Positions 25,862 to 35,844 are shown, counted from the first letter of the stretch. The stretch: 64,000 nucleotides of DNA from Lachnospiraceae bacterium (GCA_900168235.1 FUZG01000007.1:1-64000), one strand, 5' to 3'. Notes: generated from the sequence alone by a model not told the origin. Numbers and translations: made by a program.

Positions 25862-28729
25862 TTGGAAGAAAAGAAAAATACAAAAAATTACAGTCAGTAT
25901 ATCCGTATACGCGGAGCAAAAGCACACAATCTTAAAGGGATAAATATCGATATCCCCAGAAATGAAATGGTGGTATTAACAGGACTTTCAGGATCGGGAA
26001 AGTCTTCACTGGCATTTGACACGATCTACGCGGAAGGACAGAGGAGATACATGGAATCCCTGTCTTCCTATGCGCGCCAGTTCCTTGGACAGATGGAAAA
26101 GCCTGATGTTGAGGCAATAAGCGGACTTCCGCCTGCAATTTCCATCGATCAGAAATCAACTAACAGAAATCCCCGTTCCACAGTGGGAACTGTAACGGAG
26201 ATTTATGACTATTTCCGTCTGCTCTACGCCAGAGTGGGTATCCCCCATTGTCCTGAGTGCGGACGCGTGATCGAAAAGCAGACCGTAGACCAGATGGCAG
26301 ATAAGATCATGCAGCTTCCTGAAAAGACAAAGATCCAGCTGCTGGCACCTGTTGTCCGCGGAAGAAAAGGACGTCACGAAAAGGTTCTGGACAGGGCAAA
26401 GAAAAGCGGCTATGTCCGCGTCCGAATCGACGGAAATATGTACGAACTCACGGAAGAGATCACTCTTGATAAAAACATAAAGCATAACATCGAGATAGTA
26501 GTGGATCGTCTCGTGGTGAAGCCCGGTATTGAGCGCAGACTTACGGATTCCATCGAAAATGTGCTGTCTCTTGCAGACGGTCTCATGATGGTAGACGTGA
26601 TCGATGGCGAGACACTTAATTTTTCAGAGAGTTTCTCCTGTCCTGACTGCGGTGTCAGCATAGAAGAGATCGAGCCCAGAAGCTTTTCATTTAATAATCC
26701 TTTTGGCTACTGTCCTGAATGTATGGGTCTCGGATATCATATGGAGTTTGATGAGGACCTTATGATACCGGATAAATCCCTTTCATTTAATGAAGGCTGT
26801 GTCCAGGTTCAGGGTTGGGTTTCCTCAAAGGATGCGGGAAGTTTTTCTCATGCTCTTCTCGAAGCGATGGCAGAGCATTACAAATTTTCTCTCGATACGC
26901 CGTATGAGAAGCTTCCGGAAAAAGTCCGTCATGCATTTATATATGGAACAGACGGTGTAGTACTGAAAGTCCAGTATAAAGGTCAGCGTTCTGAAGGCGT
27001 GTATGATGTGCCTTTTGAAGGTCTGATAAAGAATGTAGAGCAGAGATACCGCGAGACCGGATCTGATTCCAGCAAGGCAGAATACGAGAAATTTATGAGG
27101 GTCACACCATGTCAGTCCTGCGGTGGTCAGAGGCTCAAAAAGACATCTCTCGCAGTAACTGTCGGAGACAAGAATATATATGAAGTAACAAGCCTTCCTA
27201 TCAGAAAGCTTTTGGAATTTATGGATGAGCTTCAGCTTGATGAGCACCGTCAGATGATCGGAAAGCGCATCATTAAAGAGATCCATTCGAGAGTTGAGTT
27301 CCTTGTGGAAGTTGGACTGGATTACCTGACGCTTTCCCGTGCGACAGCATCACTTTCTGGAGGCGAAGCACAGCGTATCCGTCTCGCAACGCAGATAGGA
27401 TCGGGACTTGTAGGTGTTGCATATATCCTTGATGAACCAAGTATCGGATTGCATCAGAGGGATAATGATAAGCTCTTAAACTCATTAAAGAAGCTGCGTG
27501 ATCTGGGAAATACGCTTATTGTGGTAGAGCATGATGAAGATACCATGCGTGAAGCGGATCAGGTAGTGGATATAGGTCCGGGGGCAGGTATGCACGGCGG
27601 AGAAGTGGTAGCACAGGGAACAGCGGAAGAGATAATGAAGATCCCTGAGTCCATTACAGGAAAGTACCTTTCGGGTGAGCTTTGTATTCCTGTTCCGAAG
27701 GAACGCCGTAAACCTACGGGCTGGATAAAGGTCTGCGGGGCACGTGAGAATAACCTTAAAAATATCGACGTGGAACTTCCGCTCGGCATCATGACTGTTG
27801 TGACAGGCGTATCAGGTTCGGGAAAGTCTTCTCTTATTAATGAGATCCTTTATAAAAATCTTGCTCATAAGCTTAACCGGGCTCTTACCATTCCGGGAAA
27901 GCATGACAAGATCGAAGGAGTTGAGCAGCTAGATAAGGTTATCAATATCGATCAGTCTCCCATTGGACGTACACCCAGATCAAATCCTGCTACATATACA
28001 GGTGTATTCGATCAGATACGAGATCTTTTTGCCGCAACGGTAGAGGCTAAGGAAAGAGGATATTCAAAGGGACGGTTTTCCTTTAACGTAAAGGGCGGAC
28101 GATGCGAAGCCTGCGCGGGTGACGGTATCGTAAAGATCGAGATGCATTTCCTTCCTGACGTATATGTACCTTGCGATGTGTGCCACGGACAGCGCTACAA
28201 CAGGGAAACGCTGGAAGTTCATTATAAGGGAAAGACGATCTACGAAGTTCTGGATATGACTGTAGAAGAAGCGCTGAAATTCTTTGAGAATGTGGAATCG
28301 GTCAGAAGGAAGATACAGACGCTTTATGATGTGGGACTGGGATATGTGAAGCTCGGACAGCCCAGCACTGAGCTCTCAGGTGGTGAAGCCCAGAGAATAA
28401 AGCTTGCGTCGGAGCTCAGCCGTAGAGGCACCGGAAAGACTATCTACATTTTGGATGAGCCTACGACGGGACTTCACTTTGAGGATGTCCGTAAGCTCGT
28501 TACCATCCTGCACAGACTGTCAGAAAGCGGGAATACCGTGATCGTCATCGAGCACAATCTTGATGTGATAAAGTGCGGTGACTACATCGTGGATATGGGT
28601 CCCGAAGGCGGAGACGGAGGCGGAACGGTCGTAGCCACAGGTACACCGGAGGAAGTAGCAAAGTGCAAAGCTTCTTATACAGGTAAGTACATTAAAAGAG
28701 AACTGGATAAATGGCACAAAAAGTCCTAA
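25862..28729 (+). CDS. uvrA: excinuclease ABC subunit A
   Basis: The 955-aa ATPase finds bulky DNA lesions and loads UvrB. It has the double ABC layout: Walker [10 protein letters not shown] (about 41) and GVSGSGKSS (about 649), signatures [12 protein letters not shown] (about 500) and [12 protein letters not shown] (about 840), and Walker B stretches [11 protein letters not shown] and [11 protein letters not shown]. Zinc-binding cysteines are seen as CPEC (about 133), CPDC with CPEC (about 260-285) and CEAC with CDVC (about 743-775). The start is TTG 25862: GGGAGA lies 6 nt before it and no suitable ATG is near, and the length then matches Bacillus UvrA. It has its own promoter; a candidate RNA gene follows 11 nt after the stop. 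Confidence 0.97.
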   Translation: MEEKKNTKNYSQYIRIRGAKAHNLKGINIDIPRNEMVVLTGLSGSGKSSLAFDTIYAEGQRRYMESLSSYARQFLGQMEKPDVEAISGLPPAISIDQKSTNRNPRSTVGTVTEIYDYFRLLYARVGIPHCPECGRVIEKQTVDQMADKIMQLPEKTKIQLLAPVVRGRKGRHEKVLDRAKKSGYVRVRIDGNMYELTEEITLDKNIKHNIEIVVDRLVVKPGIERRLTDSIENVLSLADGLMMVDVIDGETLNFSESFSCPDCGVSIEEIEPRSFSFNNPFGYCPECMGLGYHMEFDEDLMIPDKSLSFNEGCVQVQGWVSSKDAGSFSHALLEAMAEHYKFSLDTPYEKLPEKVRHAFIYGTDGVVLKVQYKGQRSEGVYDVPFEGLIKNVEQRYRETGSDSSKAEYEKFMRVTPCQSCGGQRLKKTSLAVTVGDKNIYEVTSLPIRKLLEFMDELQLDEHRQMIGKRIIKEIHSRVEFLVEVGLDYLTLSRATASLSGGEAQRIRLATQIGSGLVGVAYILDEPSIGLHQRDNDKLLNSLKKLRDLGNTLIVVEHDEDTMREADQVVDIGPGAGMHGGEVVAQGTAEEIMKIPESITGKYLSGELCIPVPKERRKPTGWIKVCGARENNLKNIDVELPLGIMTVVTGVSGSGKSSLINEILYKNLAHKLNRALTIPGKHDKIEGVEQLDKVINIDQSPIGRTPRSNPATYTGVFDQIRDLFAATVEAKERGYSKGRFSFNVKGGRCEACAGDGIVKIEMHFLPDVYVPCDVCHGQRYNRETLEVHYKGKTIYEVLDMTVEEALKFFENVESVRRKIQTLYDVGLGYVKLGQPSTELSGGEAQRIKLASELSRRGTGKTIYILDEPTTGLHFEDVRKLVTILHRLSESGNTVIVIEHNLDVIKCGDYIVDMGPEGGDGGGTVVATGTPEEVAKCKASYTGKYIKRELDKWHKKS

Positions 28730-28740
28730 GTTTCATGCGG

Positions 28741-28876
28741 GGGTTAAGACAGTGACATAAACTGCCGATAAAAAAGGTGTAATAGAAGAGGACCCGGAAG
28801 GAACTGACTAGACTGTTAAGCCGTGCATGGATGCATGAACCCCACAGGGGAAATGGTCTGTGCATGGCTTTTTTTT
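28741..28876 (+). ncRNA. candidate structured non-coding RNA with its own terminator
   Basis: This unexplained stretch between uvrA and the mbl promoter can fold. TTAA and CAGT near the 5' end (28744-28753, with a GA bulge) pair with ACTG-TTAA (28812-28819). Directly after comes a strong terminator: GCCGTGCAT (28820-28828) with GTGCATGGC (28860-28868), containing an inner CCCC/GGGG hairpin, followed by eight T. A CCGGAAGG tetraloop-like element lies inside. No open frame with a ribosome site is seen. The G run 28741-28743 could compete for the CC at 28821-28822, so alternative folds are possible. mbl has its own promoter downstream, so this is not an obvious mbl leader. It matches no riboswitch or 6S/SRP consensus I know. 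It could also be just the uvrA 3' region plus terminator. Confidence 0.45.
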
Positions 28877-28957
28877 AACTTATCAGGAAATATCCATAGG
28901 TTAGAAAAACGAATAACAGTTTGAATTGGAAAGAATTTATTAAATACTAAATTCTTA

Positions 28958-28985
28958 TTGTCAAGGCGACGTTTTTGGGTATAAT
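28958..28985 (+). promoter_or_regulatory. Sigma-A promoter of the mbl-flhO-flhP operon
   Basis: TTGTCA (28958-28963), a 16-nt spacer and TATAAT (28980-28985). The untranslated leader to ATG 29084 is about 90 nt. Between the RNA terminator and this promoter I see only AT-rich sequence. Confidence 0.82.
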
Positions 28986-29083
28986 AACAATGTATGCGTA
29001 GCTTTATACGCTTAGTTTACTATGCTTTCAATGCGGAATCATCCGCTTTTATCATTGTTATTCACTGAAAGGGGAAAACGAAA

Positions 29084-30085
29084 ATGGTCGCTACTGATAT
29101 TGGAATTGACCTGGGCACTGCAAGTATCCTTGTTTACATTCGAGGAAAGGGCGTTGTCCTGAAGGAACCCTCTGTTGTCGCTTTTGATCGGGACTCTAAT
29201 AAAATAAGAGCTATTGGCGAGGATGCAAGACTTATGCTCGGACGTACACCCGGCAACATCGTTGCAGTCCGTCCGCTTCGTCAGGGCGTTATTTCAGATT
29301 ATACCGTTACGGAGAAAATGCTTAAGCACTTCATCGAGAAGGCAGTCGGAAAGAAGATCTGGCGTAAACCGAGAATAAGTGTATGCGTACCGAGCGGTGT
29401 TACAGAAGTTGAGCAGAAGGCTGTTGAAGATGCTGCTTATCAGGCAGGTGCAAGAGATGTGGCTATCATCGAAGAGCCCATCGCAGCTGCGATCGGAGCC
29501 GGTATCGATATCAGCAAGCCTTGCGGAAATATGATCGTTGATATCGGTGGTGGTACATCCGATATCGCAGTTATTTCACTTGGTGGAACAGTAGTTTCTA
29601 CATCCATCAAGATCGCCGGAGATGATTTTGATGAGGCGATCGTTCGTTATATGAGAAAGAAGCACAAGCTTCTTATCGGTGAGAGAACAGCAGAAGATCT
29701 GAAGATCAAGATCGGAACATGCTTCAAGATGCCGGAAGTTGATTATATGGATGTGCGCGGACGTGACCTTGTAACAGGTCTTCCGAAGACTATCAAGGTT
29801 TCCAGCGAGGAGACCGAGGAAGCACTCCGTGAGACAACCTCCCAGATCGTTGAAGCGATCCACGGTGTACTTGAGAAGACACCGCCGGAATTGGCAGCGG
29901 ATATCGCAGACCGTGGAATCGTTCTTACAGGAGGCGGAAGTCTCCTCAGAGGTCTTGAGGAACTTATCGCAGACCGCACTGGTATCAATACCATGACAGC
30001 GGAGGATCCGATGACAGCAGTTGCTATCGGAACAGGTCGATATGTTGAGTTCCTTGCCGGATACAGAGACGATCTTTCCTCATAA
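29084..30085 (+). CDS. mbl: MreB/Mbl actin-like cell-shape protein
   Basis: The 333-aa product is an actin-like filament protein that organises lateral wall synthesis at the membrane. The actin-fold phosphate motifs are clear: DIGIDLGTASI (phosphate 1, residue 5), NMIVDIGGGTSDIAV (phosphate 2, about 150) and GIVLTGGGSLLRG (adenosine region, about 285). The length equals Bacillus Mbl, and the following two FlgG-type genes reproduce the Bacillus order mbl-flhO-flhP, which is why mbl is preferred over mreB. AAAGGGG precedes ATG 29084. MreC, MreD and RodA partners are not in the window. Confidence 0.93.
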   Translation: MVATDIGIDLGTASILVYIRGKGVVLKEPSVVAFDRDSNKIRAIGEDARLMLGRTPGNIVAVRPLRQGVISDYTVTEKMLKHFIEKAVGKKIWRKPRISVCVPSGVTEVEQKAVEDAAYQAGARDVAIIEEPIAAAIGAGIDISKPCGNMIVDIGGGTSDIAVISLGGTVVSTSIKIAGDDFDEAIVRYMRKKHKLLIGERTAEDLKIKIGTCFKMPEVDYMDVRGRDLVTGLPKTIKVSSEETEEALRETTSQIVEAIHGVLEKTPPELAADIADRGIVLTGGGSLLRGLEELIADRTGINTMTAEDPMTAVAIGTGRYVEFLAGYRDDLSS

Positions 30086-30112
30086 AACAGAATATTCAGG
30101 AGGGGTTGGGAT

Positions 30113-30889
30113 ATGGTAAAAGGCTTATATACCGCTTACACAGGCATGATCAATGAACAGCATCGTATGGATACGTTGACTAATAATCTTGCGAATGTGA
30201 ACACAACGGGATTTAAGAAAGAAGGTACTACGTCCCAATCCTTCAGTGATATACTTGCTTACGATATAAAAGACAAATCAGAATATTATCTTCCAAAAAG
30301 AATGGGAGTAGCCAATCCGGGTGTTAAGATTGGTGAGAATTATACCGATTATTCTATAGGTGCACTTCATGAAACGGATAATACGTTTGATCTTGCACTT
30401 TCAGACCGGGGCTTTTTCGAAATAGAATTTACTGATAAAGCAGGCAATACTTCCGTTAAATATACAAGAGACGGTTCATTTACTCTGAATGTAGATGGAA
30501 ACCTGGTGACAAAGGATGGGGATTATGTCCTCGATTCCAATGGAAATCACATTAAACTGGATCCGACCCAGGAAGTTTATATAAACAGGTTCGGTCAGAT
30601 CTATCAGAATAATGCACAGCAGGCAACCATAGGCGTAATTGATTTTGAAAATTACGATTATCTCGAAAAGTATGGAGAAAATCTCCTTCAGACAGTAGAT
30701 GGTGCAACAGAGCAGGCTGCTACGACGCAGGTGCTCTCCGGTTATCTGGAACAGTCGAATGTAAATGTTGTTGAAGAGATGGTCAACATGATCGCAGTTC
30801 AGCGCCAGTATGAGGCGAATCAGAAGATGATCAAGGCAGTTGACGGAACTCTTCAGATCGCAGCTAATGATATCGGCAGGATAAGCTGA
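30113..30889 (+). CDS. flhO: flagellar hook-basal body (distal rod) protein, FlhO/FlgF-like
   Basis: The 258-aa flagellar rod protein of the FlgG/FlgF/FlgE family is exported by the flagellar secretion system. The N-terminal signature LTNNLANVNTTGFKKE (about residues 23-38) and the C-terminal SNVNVVEEMVNMIAVQRQYE helix are the coiled-coil ends that pack into the axial structure. The central domain is beta-rich (FDLALSDRGFFEIEF). A very strong AGGAGGGG precedes ATG 30113. It lies 27 nt after mbl and 56 nt before the second FlgG-type gene. FlhO versus FlgF naming rests on synteny with Bacillus. Confidence 0.92.
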   Translation: MVKGLYTAYTGMINEQHRMDTLTNNLANVNTTGFKKEGTTSQSFSDILAYDIKDKSEYYLPKRMGVANPGVKIGENYTDYSIGALHETDNTFDLALSDRGFFEIEFTDKAGNTSVKYTRDGSFTLNVDGNLVTKDGDYVLDSNGNHIKLDPTQEVYINRFGQIYQNNAQQATIGVIDFENYDYLEKYGENLLQTVDGATEQAATTQVLSGYLEQSNVNVVEEMVNMIAVQRQYEANQKMIKAVDGTLQIAANDIGRIS

Positions 30890-30945
30890 TAGGAATTGCT
30901 GAGAGTCTGTGACTTCAGGGTTGAGGCAGCAGAGGAGGATATGTT

Positions 30946-31764
30946 ATGGTACGTTCTTTATGGTCGGCAGCAAGCGGTATGATCGCTCAGCAGAATAATG
31001 TTGATACGATCGCAAACAATCTGGCAAACGTAAACACGACCGGTTACAAAACCGAGACGAATGAGTTTAAGTCACTTCTTTATCAGACTATCCAGACGAA
31101 GACCACTACTGCGAATGGTGTTAATAAACCTATTGGCGCGCAGATCGGTCTGGGTGTCAGAAATTCATCTATCACTTCGCAATTTACGCAGGGTGCTTTT
31201 ACTGCATCGGACAGCAATACAGCACTGGCTATCAACGGTAAAGGATTCTTTGGGATCCAGGGTGAAGACGGAACTACATATTACACACGAAATGGTAATT
31301 TTGTCTGGGCTCTTAATACCGGAGGAAACCTCTCACTTACAACTTCAGATGGTATGCGCGTATTGAATAATGCAGGAAATCCCATTACGGTAGGCGCAAA
31401 TTATATCGCAGACAAGATCGTTATCGGTGATGATGGTATCCTTATGTATCCTGATGACACCGGTGCATTAAAGAATATGGGAATTACCATAGGACTCTGG
31501 CAGTTCCAGAACTCCAAAGGTCTTGATAAGATCGGAAGCAGTTTGTATTCCGTAACTGCAGCATCAGGACAGGCTATGAATGAGAACACCAATAATAACC
31601 TGACAAAATCTGAGATCCGTGCAGGTTATCTGGAAGCATCAAATGTTCAGATAGCAAATGAAATGGTAAATCTTATCATCGCGCAGAGAGCCTATGAATC
31701 AAATTCAAAGGCGATCACAACATCTGATGAGATGATGCAGCTTGCGAATCAGCTGAAGAGCTGA
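30946..31764 (+). CDS. flhP: flagellar hook-basal body (distal rod) protein, FlhP/FlgG-like
   Basis: The 272-aa paralog of the preceding gene has the same ends: IANNLANVNTTGYKTETNEF near residue 23 and SNVQIANEMVNLIIAQRAYE near 240. The stretch after the N-terminal helix (EFKSLLYQTIQ) is typical of FlgG-type distal rod proteins. The central domain carries ALAINGKGFFGIQGEDGTTY and TRNGNF motifs of the family. GAGGAGGAT precedes ATG 30946. Together with flhO and the FlgJ-like gene it forms a rod-assembly set behind mbl, linking cell shape and flagellar rod genes as in Bacillus. Confidence 0.92.
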   Translation: MVRSLWSAASGMIAQQNNVDTIANNLANVNTTGYKTETNEFKSLLYQTIQTKTTTANGVNKPIGAQIGLGVRNSSITSQFTQGAFTASDSNTALAINGKGFFGIQGEDGTTYYTRNGNFVWALNTGGNLSLTTSDGMRVLNNAGNPITVGANYIADKIVIGDDGILMYPDDTGALKNMGITIGLWQFQNSKGLDKIGSSLYSVTAASGQAMNENTNNNLTKSEIRAGYLEASNVQIANEMVNLIIAQRAYESNSKAITTSDEMMQLANQLKS

Positions 31765-31784
31765 TGACAGGGAGGTGACAGTGT

Positions 31785-32270
31785 ATGTCGTCCTTAAGTG
31801 AGATCGGAACAGGCTATGCATCCCAGATGGCGGAAAATGCGCTGAGCGCATCAAAGACTGCGGGGCTTAAGTCGGATTATTCAAATGCGTCAGATAAAGA
31901 ACTTCTGGAAGCATGCAGACAGTTTGAAGAGTATTTTATAGAGCAGATCTTTAAGGGTGCTCAGAAGACTGTTATGAGGGATGATTCGGAGGAGTCCGGT
32001 TCGTCATCAACCCTCAGGAGTTATTGGGAAGATAACCTTGCGAGAGAGATCGCGTCAATGGCATCAAAGACCCAGAGTGTCGGGCTCGCACAGCAGATGT
32101 ATGAGCAGATGAAGAGAAATCAGGGCATGACCATAGAGGAGATAGATGCAAAGCGTGCAGCTGAGGCGGCTGCAGCAAATGGCGCAGGAACTGCTGAAGC
32201 AGAAAAGAAATCTGAGGATTCAGATGAAGCTGAGTCCACGGGAGATACTGTTCAGGTAGTAGAAGCGTGA
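31785..32270 (+). CDS. FlgJ-type rod-binding protein (N-terminal domain only)
   Basis: The 161-aa product has a rod-binding domain as in the N-terminal half of FlgJ, the rod-assembly chaperone. The diagnostic run LLEACRQFEEYFIEQIFKGA is at about residues 34-55, followed by WEDNLAREIASMAS and VGLAQQMYEQM. The muramidase half of enterobacterial FlgJ is absent, as is usual in Firmicutes. The tail is an Ala/Glu-rich low-complexity stretch. GGGAGGTGA lies ahead of ATG 31785. A terminator follows, so this gene closes the mbl operon. Confidence 0.85.
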   Translation: MSSLSEIGTGYASQMAENALSASKTAGLKSDYSNASDKELLEACRQFEEYFIEQIFKGAQKTVMRDDSEESGSSSTLRSYWEDNLAREIASMASKTQSVGLAQQMYEQMKRNQGMTIEEIDAKRAAEAAAANGAGTAEAEKKSEDSDEAESTGDTVQVVEA

Positions 32271-32294
32271 TCGATAGTAAAAATAACAGAAAGA

Positions 32295-32326
32295 ACTGGC
32301 GGTCAGATATTTGACCGCCAGTTTTA
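32295..32326 (+). terminator. terminator of the mbl-flagellar operon
   Basis: ACTGGCGGTCA (32295-32305) and TGACCGCCAGT (32312-32322) form a perfect 11-bp stem around a 6-nt loop, followed by TTT. The recD2 start codon lies only 5 nt beyond. Confidence 0.85.
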
Positions 32327-32329
32327 TGA

Positions 32330-34609
32330 GTGAATATCTTGGAATCTTTGGAATCAATTCAGGGCTCGGTTGAGCATATAATCTACAGAAATCCCGATAA
32401 TGGCTATACGGTTTTGAATCTCGTGACGGAAGATGGTGACGAGATAATACTTGTGGGAATGCTGCAGGCAGTGGAAGAAGGAATAGAGCTTGCGGCAGAG
32501 GGCAGATTTGTTTACCACGCAAAATATGGAGAACAGTTTCAGGCAGAAAAATGCGCGATCCACGAGCCCACGGACAAGGAATCGATACTTCGCTATCTGG
32601 CTGCCGGAAGCATAAAGGGGATAGGTCCTGCTCTCGCAAAACGTATAGTAAAGAAATTTGGTGAAGATACTTTTCGGATAATGGAAGAAGAACCGGAGCG
32701 TCTTGCTGAAGTAAAGGGCATCAGCATGAATAAAGCTCAGGATATCGCTCTATCTTTTGAAGAAAAGACAGGTATGCGGAGGGCGATGATCTTTTTGCAG
32801 CAATACGGTATTTCTAACCGGCTGGCCCTGAAGATCTATGAAAAGTATCACGAACGGGTCTATGCGGTCGTCGCCGAAAATCCCTACCGCATGACTGAAG
32901 AGGTAGAGGGAGTCGGTTTCAAAACGGCGGATGATATTGCTCAAAGAGGAGGAATTGACCGTCACTCTGATTTCCGTATCCGCTCAGGAGTCCTGTATGC
33001 GCTGACTCTTGCTGAGGGAGAGGGAAATATCTATCTTCCGAAGGAAGAACTTTTACAGGAAGCGGCGGCGTTACTGGCAGTTGAGCAGGAAGCGGTCGAG
33101 GAGCAGCTTGCGGATCTCGCAATGAACCGCAGGATAGTTGTAAAGAACGAGCATGATGAAAGTCGTATTTATCTAAAGTCTCTGTATCAGGTGGAGCTTG
33201 ACAGTGCAAGGAGACTAATGGATCTTGATCTGAAAGAAGAGGTTCACGAGAAAGAGCTTGCGCATGAGATAGAAAACATCGAGCACAAGAATGATATAGT
33301 CCTTGCGGATGAGCAGAGAAAGGCTGTGGAAGAAGCTGTAGTGAACGGTGTCTTTGTAATGACAGGCGGACCGGGAACAGGAAAGACCACGACGATAAAG
33401 GTTCTGCTCAGATATTTTTTGTCAAAGGGAATGGATGTAATGCTGGCAGCTCCTACGGGACGCGCGGCGAAGCGTCTTACCGAAGCTGCCGGAATGGAAG
33501 CCCGCACCATCCATCGTATGCTGGAAGTGTCAGGAGGTCCCCAGGACAATGACAATAATCAGGCGATAAGGTCCTTTGCCAGAAATCAGGATAATCCGCT
33601 GGAAACTGATGTGGTCATCGTCGATGAAATGTCCATGGTGGATATATGGCTTTTCCATTCGCTTCTGTCAGCACTTGCGGTTGGAACAAAGCTCATTATG
33701 GTAGGAGACGAGCACCAGCTTCCCAGCGTTGGACCGGGATCAGTATTAAAGGACATTATTTCGTCCGGATGTTTTAAGGCGGTTTCGCTCAACAGGGTGT
33801 TCCGACAGGCTGAGCAGAGTGACATCGTCATGAACGCGCATACGGTGCTTTCAGGACAGGTTCCTGCCATGGACAATAAGAGTAAGGATTTCTTTTTCTT
33901 GAACAGGAACGATCCTGACCAGATAATGGAAGGAATAGTGTATCTCGTATCAAAGAAGCTGCCGCCGTACGTGCAGGCGGCGCCTTCAGAGATACAGGTG
34001 CTGACACCCATGAGAAAAGGAGTACTCGGTGTCGAAAATCTGAACAGACGTCTCCAGAATGCACTGAATCCTGCATCTCCCGAAAAAGCGGAGGTTGAAT
34101 CCGGAGACGGTATACTTCGTCTCGGAGACAAAGTCATGCAGACACGGAATAACTATCAGCAGGAGTGGAATCAGGAGATTCCGGGTGAAGTCCTTAAACG
34201 GTCGGGTACAGGTATTTTTAACGGAGATACGGGAACGATCACGGAAATAAATCGTGAGACCGGGACAGTTACAGTGAGATTTGATGATAACAGGGTAGCC
34301 GTATATCAGCCTGGTGAACGGTCAGAACTCGATCTTGCATATGCTATCACCATACATAAATCTCAGGGAAGCGAGTATCCGGCTGTGGTAATGCCGCTCT
34401 TAAGCGGACCTGAGCTTCTTATGAACAGGAATCTTTTTTACACCGGGATAACCCGTGCAAGAAAATGTGTGATGCTGATCGGAAGGCGGGACACCATCGA
34501 GCATATGATCGGAAATACGCGGGAACAGATCCGTTATACCAGCCTTAAAGACAGGATAATCGGATCACAGGGGGATCTCATTGGAGAAATATCGAATGAA
34601 ATGCAATAA
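32330..34609 (+). CDS. recD2: RecD2-type ATP-dependent DNA helicase
   Basis: The 759-aa SF1B 5'-3' helicase is of the RecBC-independent RecD2 family and acts in DNA repair and replication-fork handling. The N-terminal OB-like and helix-hairpin-helix region (SIKGIGPALAKRIVKKFGED, about residue 95) precedes Walker A MTGGPGTGKTTTIKVLL (about 344), DEMSMVD (motif II, about 435), VGDEHQLPSVGPGSV (motif III) and the C-terminal block LDLAYAITIHKSQGSEYPAV (motif V). GTG 32330 is the first start in frame and gives the expected N-terminus, but I see no good ribosome site and the gene abuts the terminator of the previous operon, so the start is uncertain; TTG 32339 is an alternative. comF overlaps its end. 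Confidence 0.93.
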   Translation: MNILESLESIQGSVEHIIYRNPDNGYTVLNLVTEDGDEIILVGMLQAVEEGIELAAEGRFVYHAKYGEQFQAEKCAIHEPTDKESILRYLAAGSIKGIGPALAKRIVKKFGEDTFRIMEEEPERLAEVKGISMNKAQDIALSFEEKTGMRRAMIFLQQYGISNRLALKIYEKYHERVYAVVAENPYRMTEEVEGVGFKTADDIAQRGGIDRHSDFRIRSGVLYALTLAEGEGNIYLPKEELLQEAAALLAVEQEAVEEQLADLAMNRRIVVKNEHDESRIYLKSLYQVELDSARRLMDLDLKEEVHEKELAHEIENIEHKNDIVLADEQRKAVEEAVVNGVFVMTGGPGTGKTTTIKVLLRYFLSKGMDVMLAAPTGRAAKRLTEAAGMEARTIHRMLEVSGGPQDNDNNQAIRSFARNQDNPLETDVVIVDEMSMVDIWLFHSLLSALAVGTKLIMVGDEHQLPSVGPGSVLKDIISSGCFKAVSLNRVFRQAEQSDIVMNAHTVLSGQVPAMDNKSKDFFFLNRNDPDQIMEGIVYLVSKKLPPYVQAAPSEIQVLTPMRKGVLGVENLNRRLQNALNPASPEKAEVESGDGILRLGDKVMQTRNNYQQEWNQEIPGEVLKRSGTGIFNGDTGTITEINRETGTVTVRFDDNRVAVYQPGERSELDLAYAITIHKSQGSEYPAVVMPLLSGPELLMNRNLFYTGITRARKCVMLIGRRDTIEHMIGNTREQIRYTSLKDRIIGSQGDLIGEISNEMQ

Positions 34610-35354
34610 TAGCGGAAAGGAGAGGGTGCCGGACTTTTTAACAAAGACAGGAGAATTTTTGCTGGATCTTATTTATCCCAGAAGGTGTCCTGTGTGTGAT
34701 GATGCCCTGCCGTTTCGCGGCCATCTGATATGCACGACGTGCGCAGAAAAGCTGGTGCCTGTCAGGGAACCCCGATGCAGGAAATGCGGAAGAATGCTTT
34801 CTTTTGATACTGATGAGTATTGCAGGGACTGTGTGACGGTATCACACACGTTTGACAGGTGCATTTCGGCTTTTGTTTACAATGATCCGATGCAGGAATC
34901 TGTGTTTAGATTTAAATACGGAAACAGGCGTGAATATGTACAGTTTTTTGCACAAGCCATTTCCGAAATGTATAAAAATGAGATCATGGATTTAAAGGCT
35001 GAAGCATTGATACCTGTCCCGCTCCATAAAAACAGACAGGAGAAAAGGGGCTTTAATCAGGCGGAAATACTGGCTTTTAAGCTTTCGGATATGCTTGGGA
35101 TACCTGTCAGAAATGACCTTTTGATAAGGGTAAAGGATACCGAACCGCAGAAAATGCTGAGCCGTGAAGAGCGGCGCAAAAATTTGAAAAAGGCTTTTCA
35201 GTTAAGTTTATGTGATGTAAAATTAAAGCGAGTAATTGTCATTGACGATATATATACTACCGGGAGTACTTTAGATGAGATCGCATTTTTGTTAAAAGGG
35301 GCAGGGGTGCGTGAAGTCTATGGTCTGACATTGTGCTCCGGTACACCGTTGTGA
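34596..35354 (+). CDS. comF: ComF-family phosphoribosyltransferase-like protein
   Basis: The 252-aa product has an N-terminal double zinc finger (CPVCDDALPF, CTTC, CRKC, CRDC) followed by a phosphoribosyltransferase-fold domain with the PRPP-binding motif VIVIDDIYTTGSTLDE (about 215). ComFC in Bacillus is needed for transformation, probably in handling single-stranded DNA; in other bacteria the same protein is called GntX. ATG 34596 overlaps the recD2 stop and has GGAG 9 nt upstream; TTG 34581 in the same frame is an alternative. Followed at short distance by the yvyF-like gene, as in Bacillus comFC-yvyF. Its coupling to recD2 suggests a DNA-handling role (inference). Confidence 0.88.
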   Translation: MKCNNSGKERVPDFLTKTGEFLLDLIYPRRCPVCDDALPFRGHLICTTCAEKLVPVREPRCRKCGRMLSFDTDEYCRDCVTVSHTFDRCISAFVYNDPMQESVFRFKYGNRREYVQFFAQAISEMYKNEIMDLKAEALIPVPLHKNRQEKRGFNQAEILAFKLSDMLGIPVRNDLLIRVKDTEPQKMLSREERRKNLKKAFQLSLCDVKLKRVIVIDDIYTTGSTLDEIAFLLKGAGVREVYGLTLCSGTPL

Positions 35355-35420
35355 CTCTTGTTGTCTGAAGGTGAGGCAGTTCAGGGGAAGTTCTGCTTCG
35401 GGAAAGTGAGAGGGAAAAAT

Positions 35421-35834
35421 ATGAATGTAAAGAACTGTAGAAAGTGCGGCAGAATTTTTAATCACATAGGAGGTCCGGTTATCTGTCCGCAGTGCGTTGC
35501 CAAGGCAGAGGAAGATTTCCAGAAGGTTAAGGCATTTATCGCTGAAAATCCCGGTACAAATATTGCAGCTACTGCAGAAGCCTGCGAAGTTGAAGTAGGT
35601 CAGATCAAGCAGTGGCTCAGGGAAGAACGTCTTACATTTGCATCACTTGAAGGATCAGAGCTCACTTGTGAAAACTGTGGTACACCTATCCTTTCCGGAC
35701 GTTTCTGCGATGAGTGCAAAAAGCAGGTTGCAAACGGTTTGGCTGATTCTATTAAGGGACCGGAGCCTGCAGCACCTGTTAAGAAGCCTGCTGTTGAGAG
35801 CGGCTCAAAGATGAGATTCTTAAGAAACCGGTAA
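35421..35834 (+). CDS. yvyF: YvyF-type flagellar-operon zinc-ribbon protein
   Basis: The 137-aa product has an N-terminal ribbon CRKCG...ICPQC, a middle helical region (EACEVEVGQIKQWLREERLT) that looks like a small helix-turn-helix, a second ribbon CENCGTPILSGRFCDECK and a short basic tail (SGSKMRFLRNR). It matches the TIGR03826/YvyF family of flagellar operons; in Bacillus the gene stands between comFC and flgM. GAGAGGGA lies upstream of ATG 35421; an in-frame start at 35358 lacks such a site. flgM does not follow here. A second, diverged copy of this protein is at 6492-6932. Confidence 0.85.
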   Translation: MNVKNCRKCGRIFNHIGGPVICPQCVAKAEEDFQKVKAFIAENPGTNIAATAEACEVEVGQIKQWLREERLTFASLEGSELTCENCGTPILSGRFCDECKKQVANGLADSIKGPEPAAPVKKPAVESGSKMRFLRNR

Positions 35835-35844
35835 TATACAGCTT

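Noticed and set aside
28786-28812. Similarity of CCGGAAGGAA to the apical loop of SRP RNA.
   Set aside because: The conserved AGCAG that must follow the loop, and the paired arms of SRP domain IV, are missing, and the terminator stem starts right behind.
28730-28876. T-box or known metabolite riboswitch for mbl.
   Set aside because: No T-box core (GGTGGNACCGCG) or known aptamer consensus is present, and mbl has its own promoter downstream.
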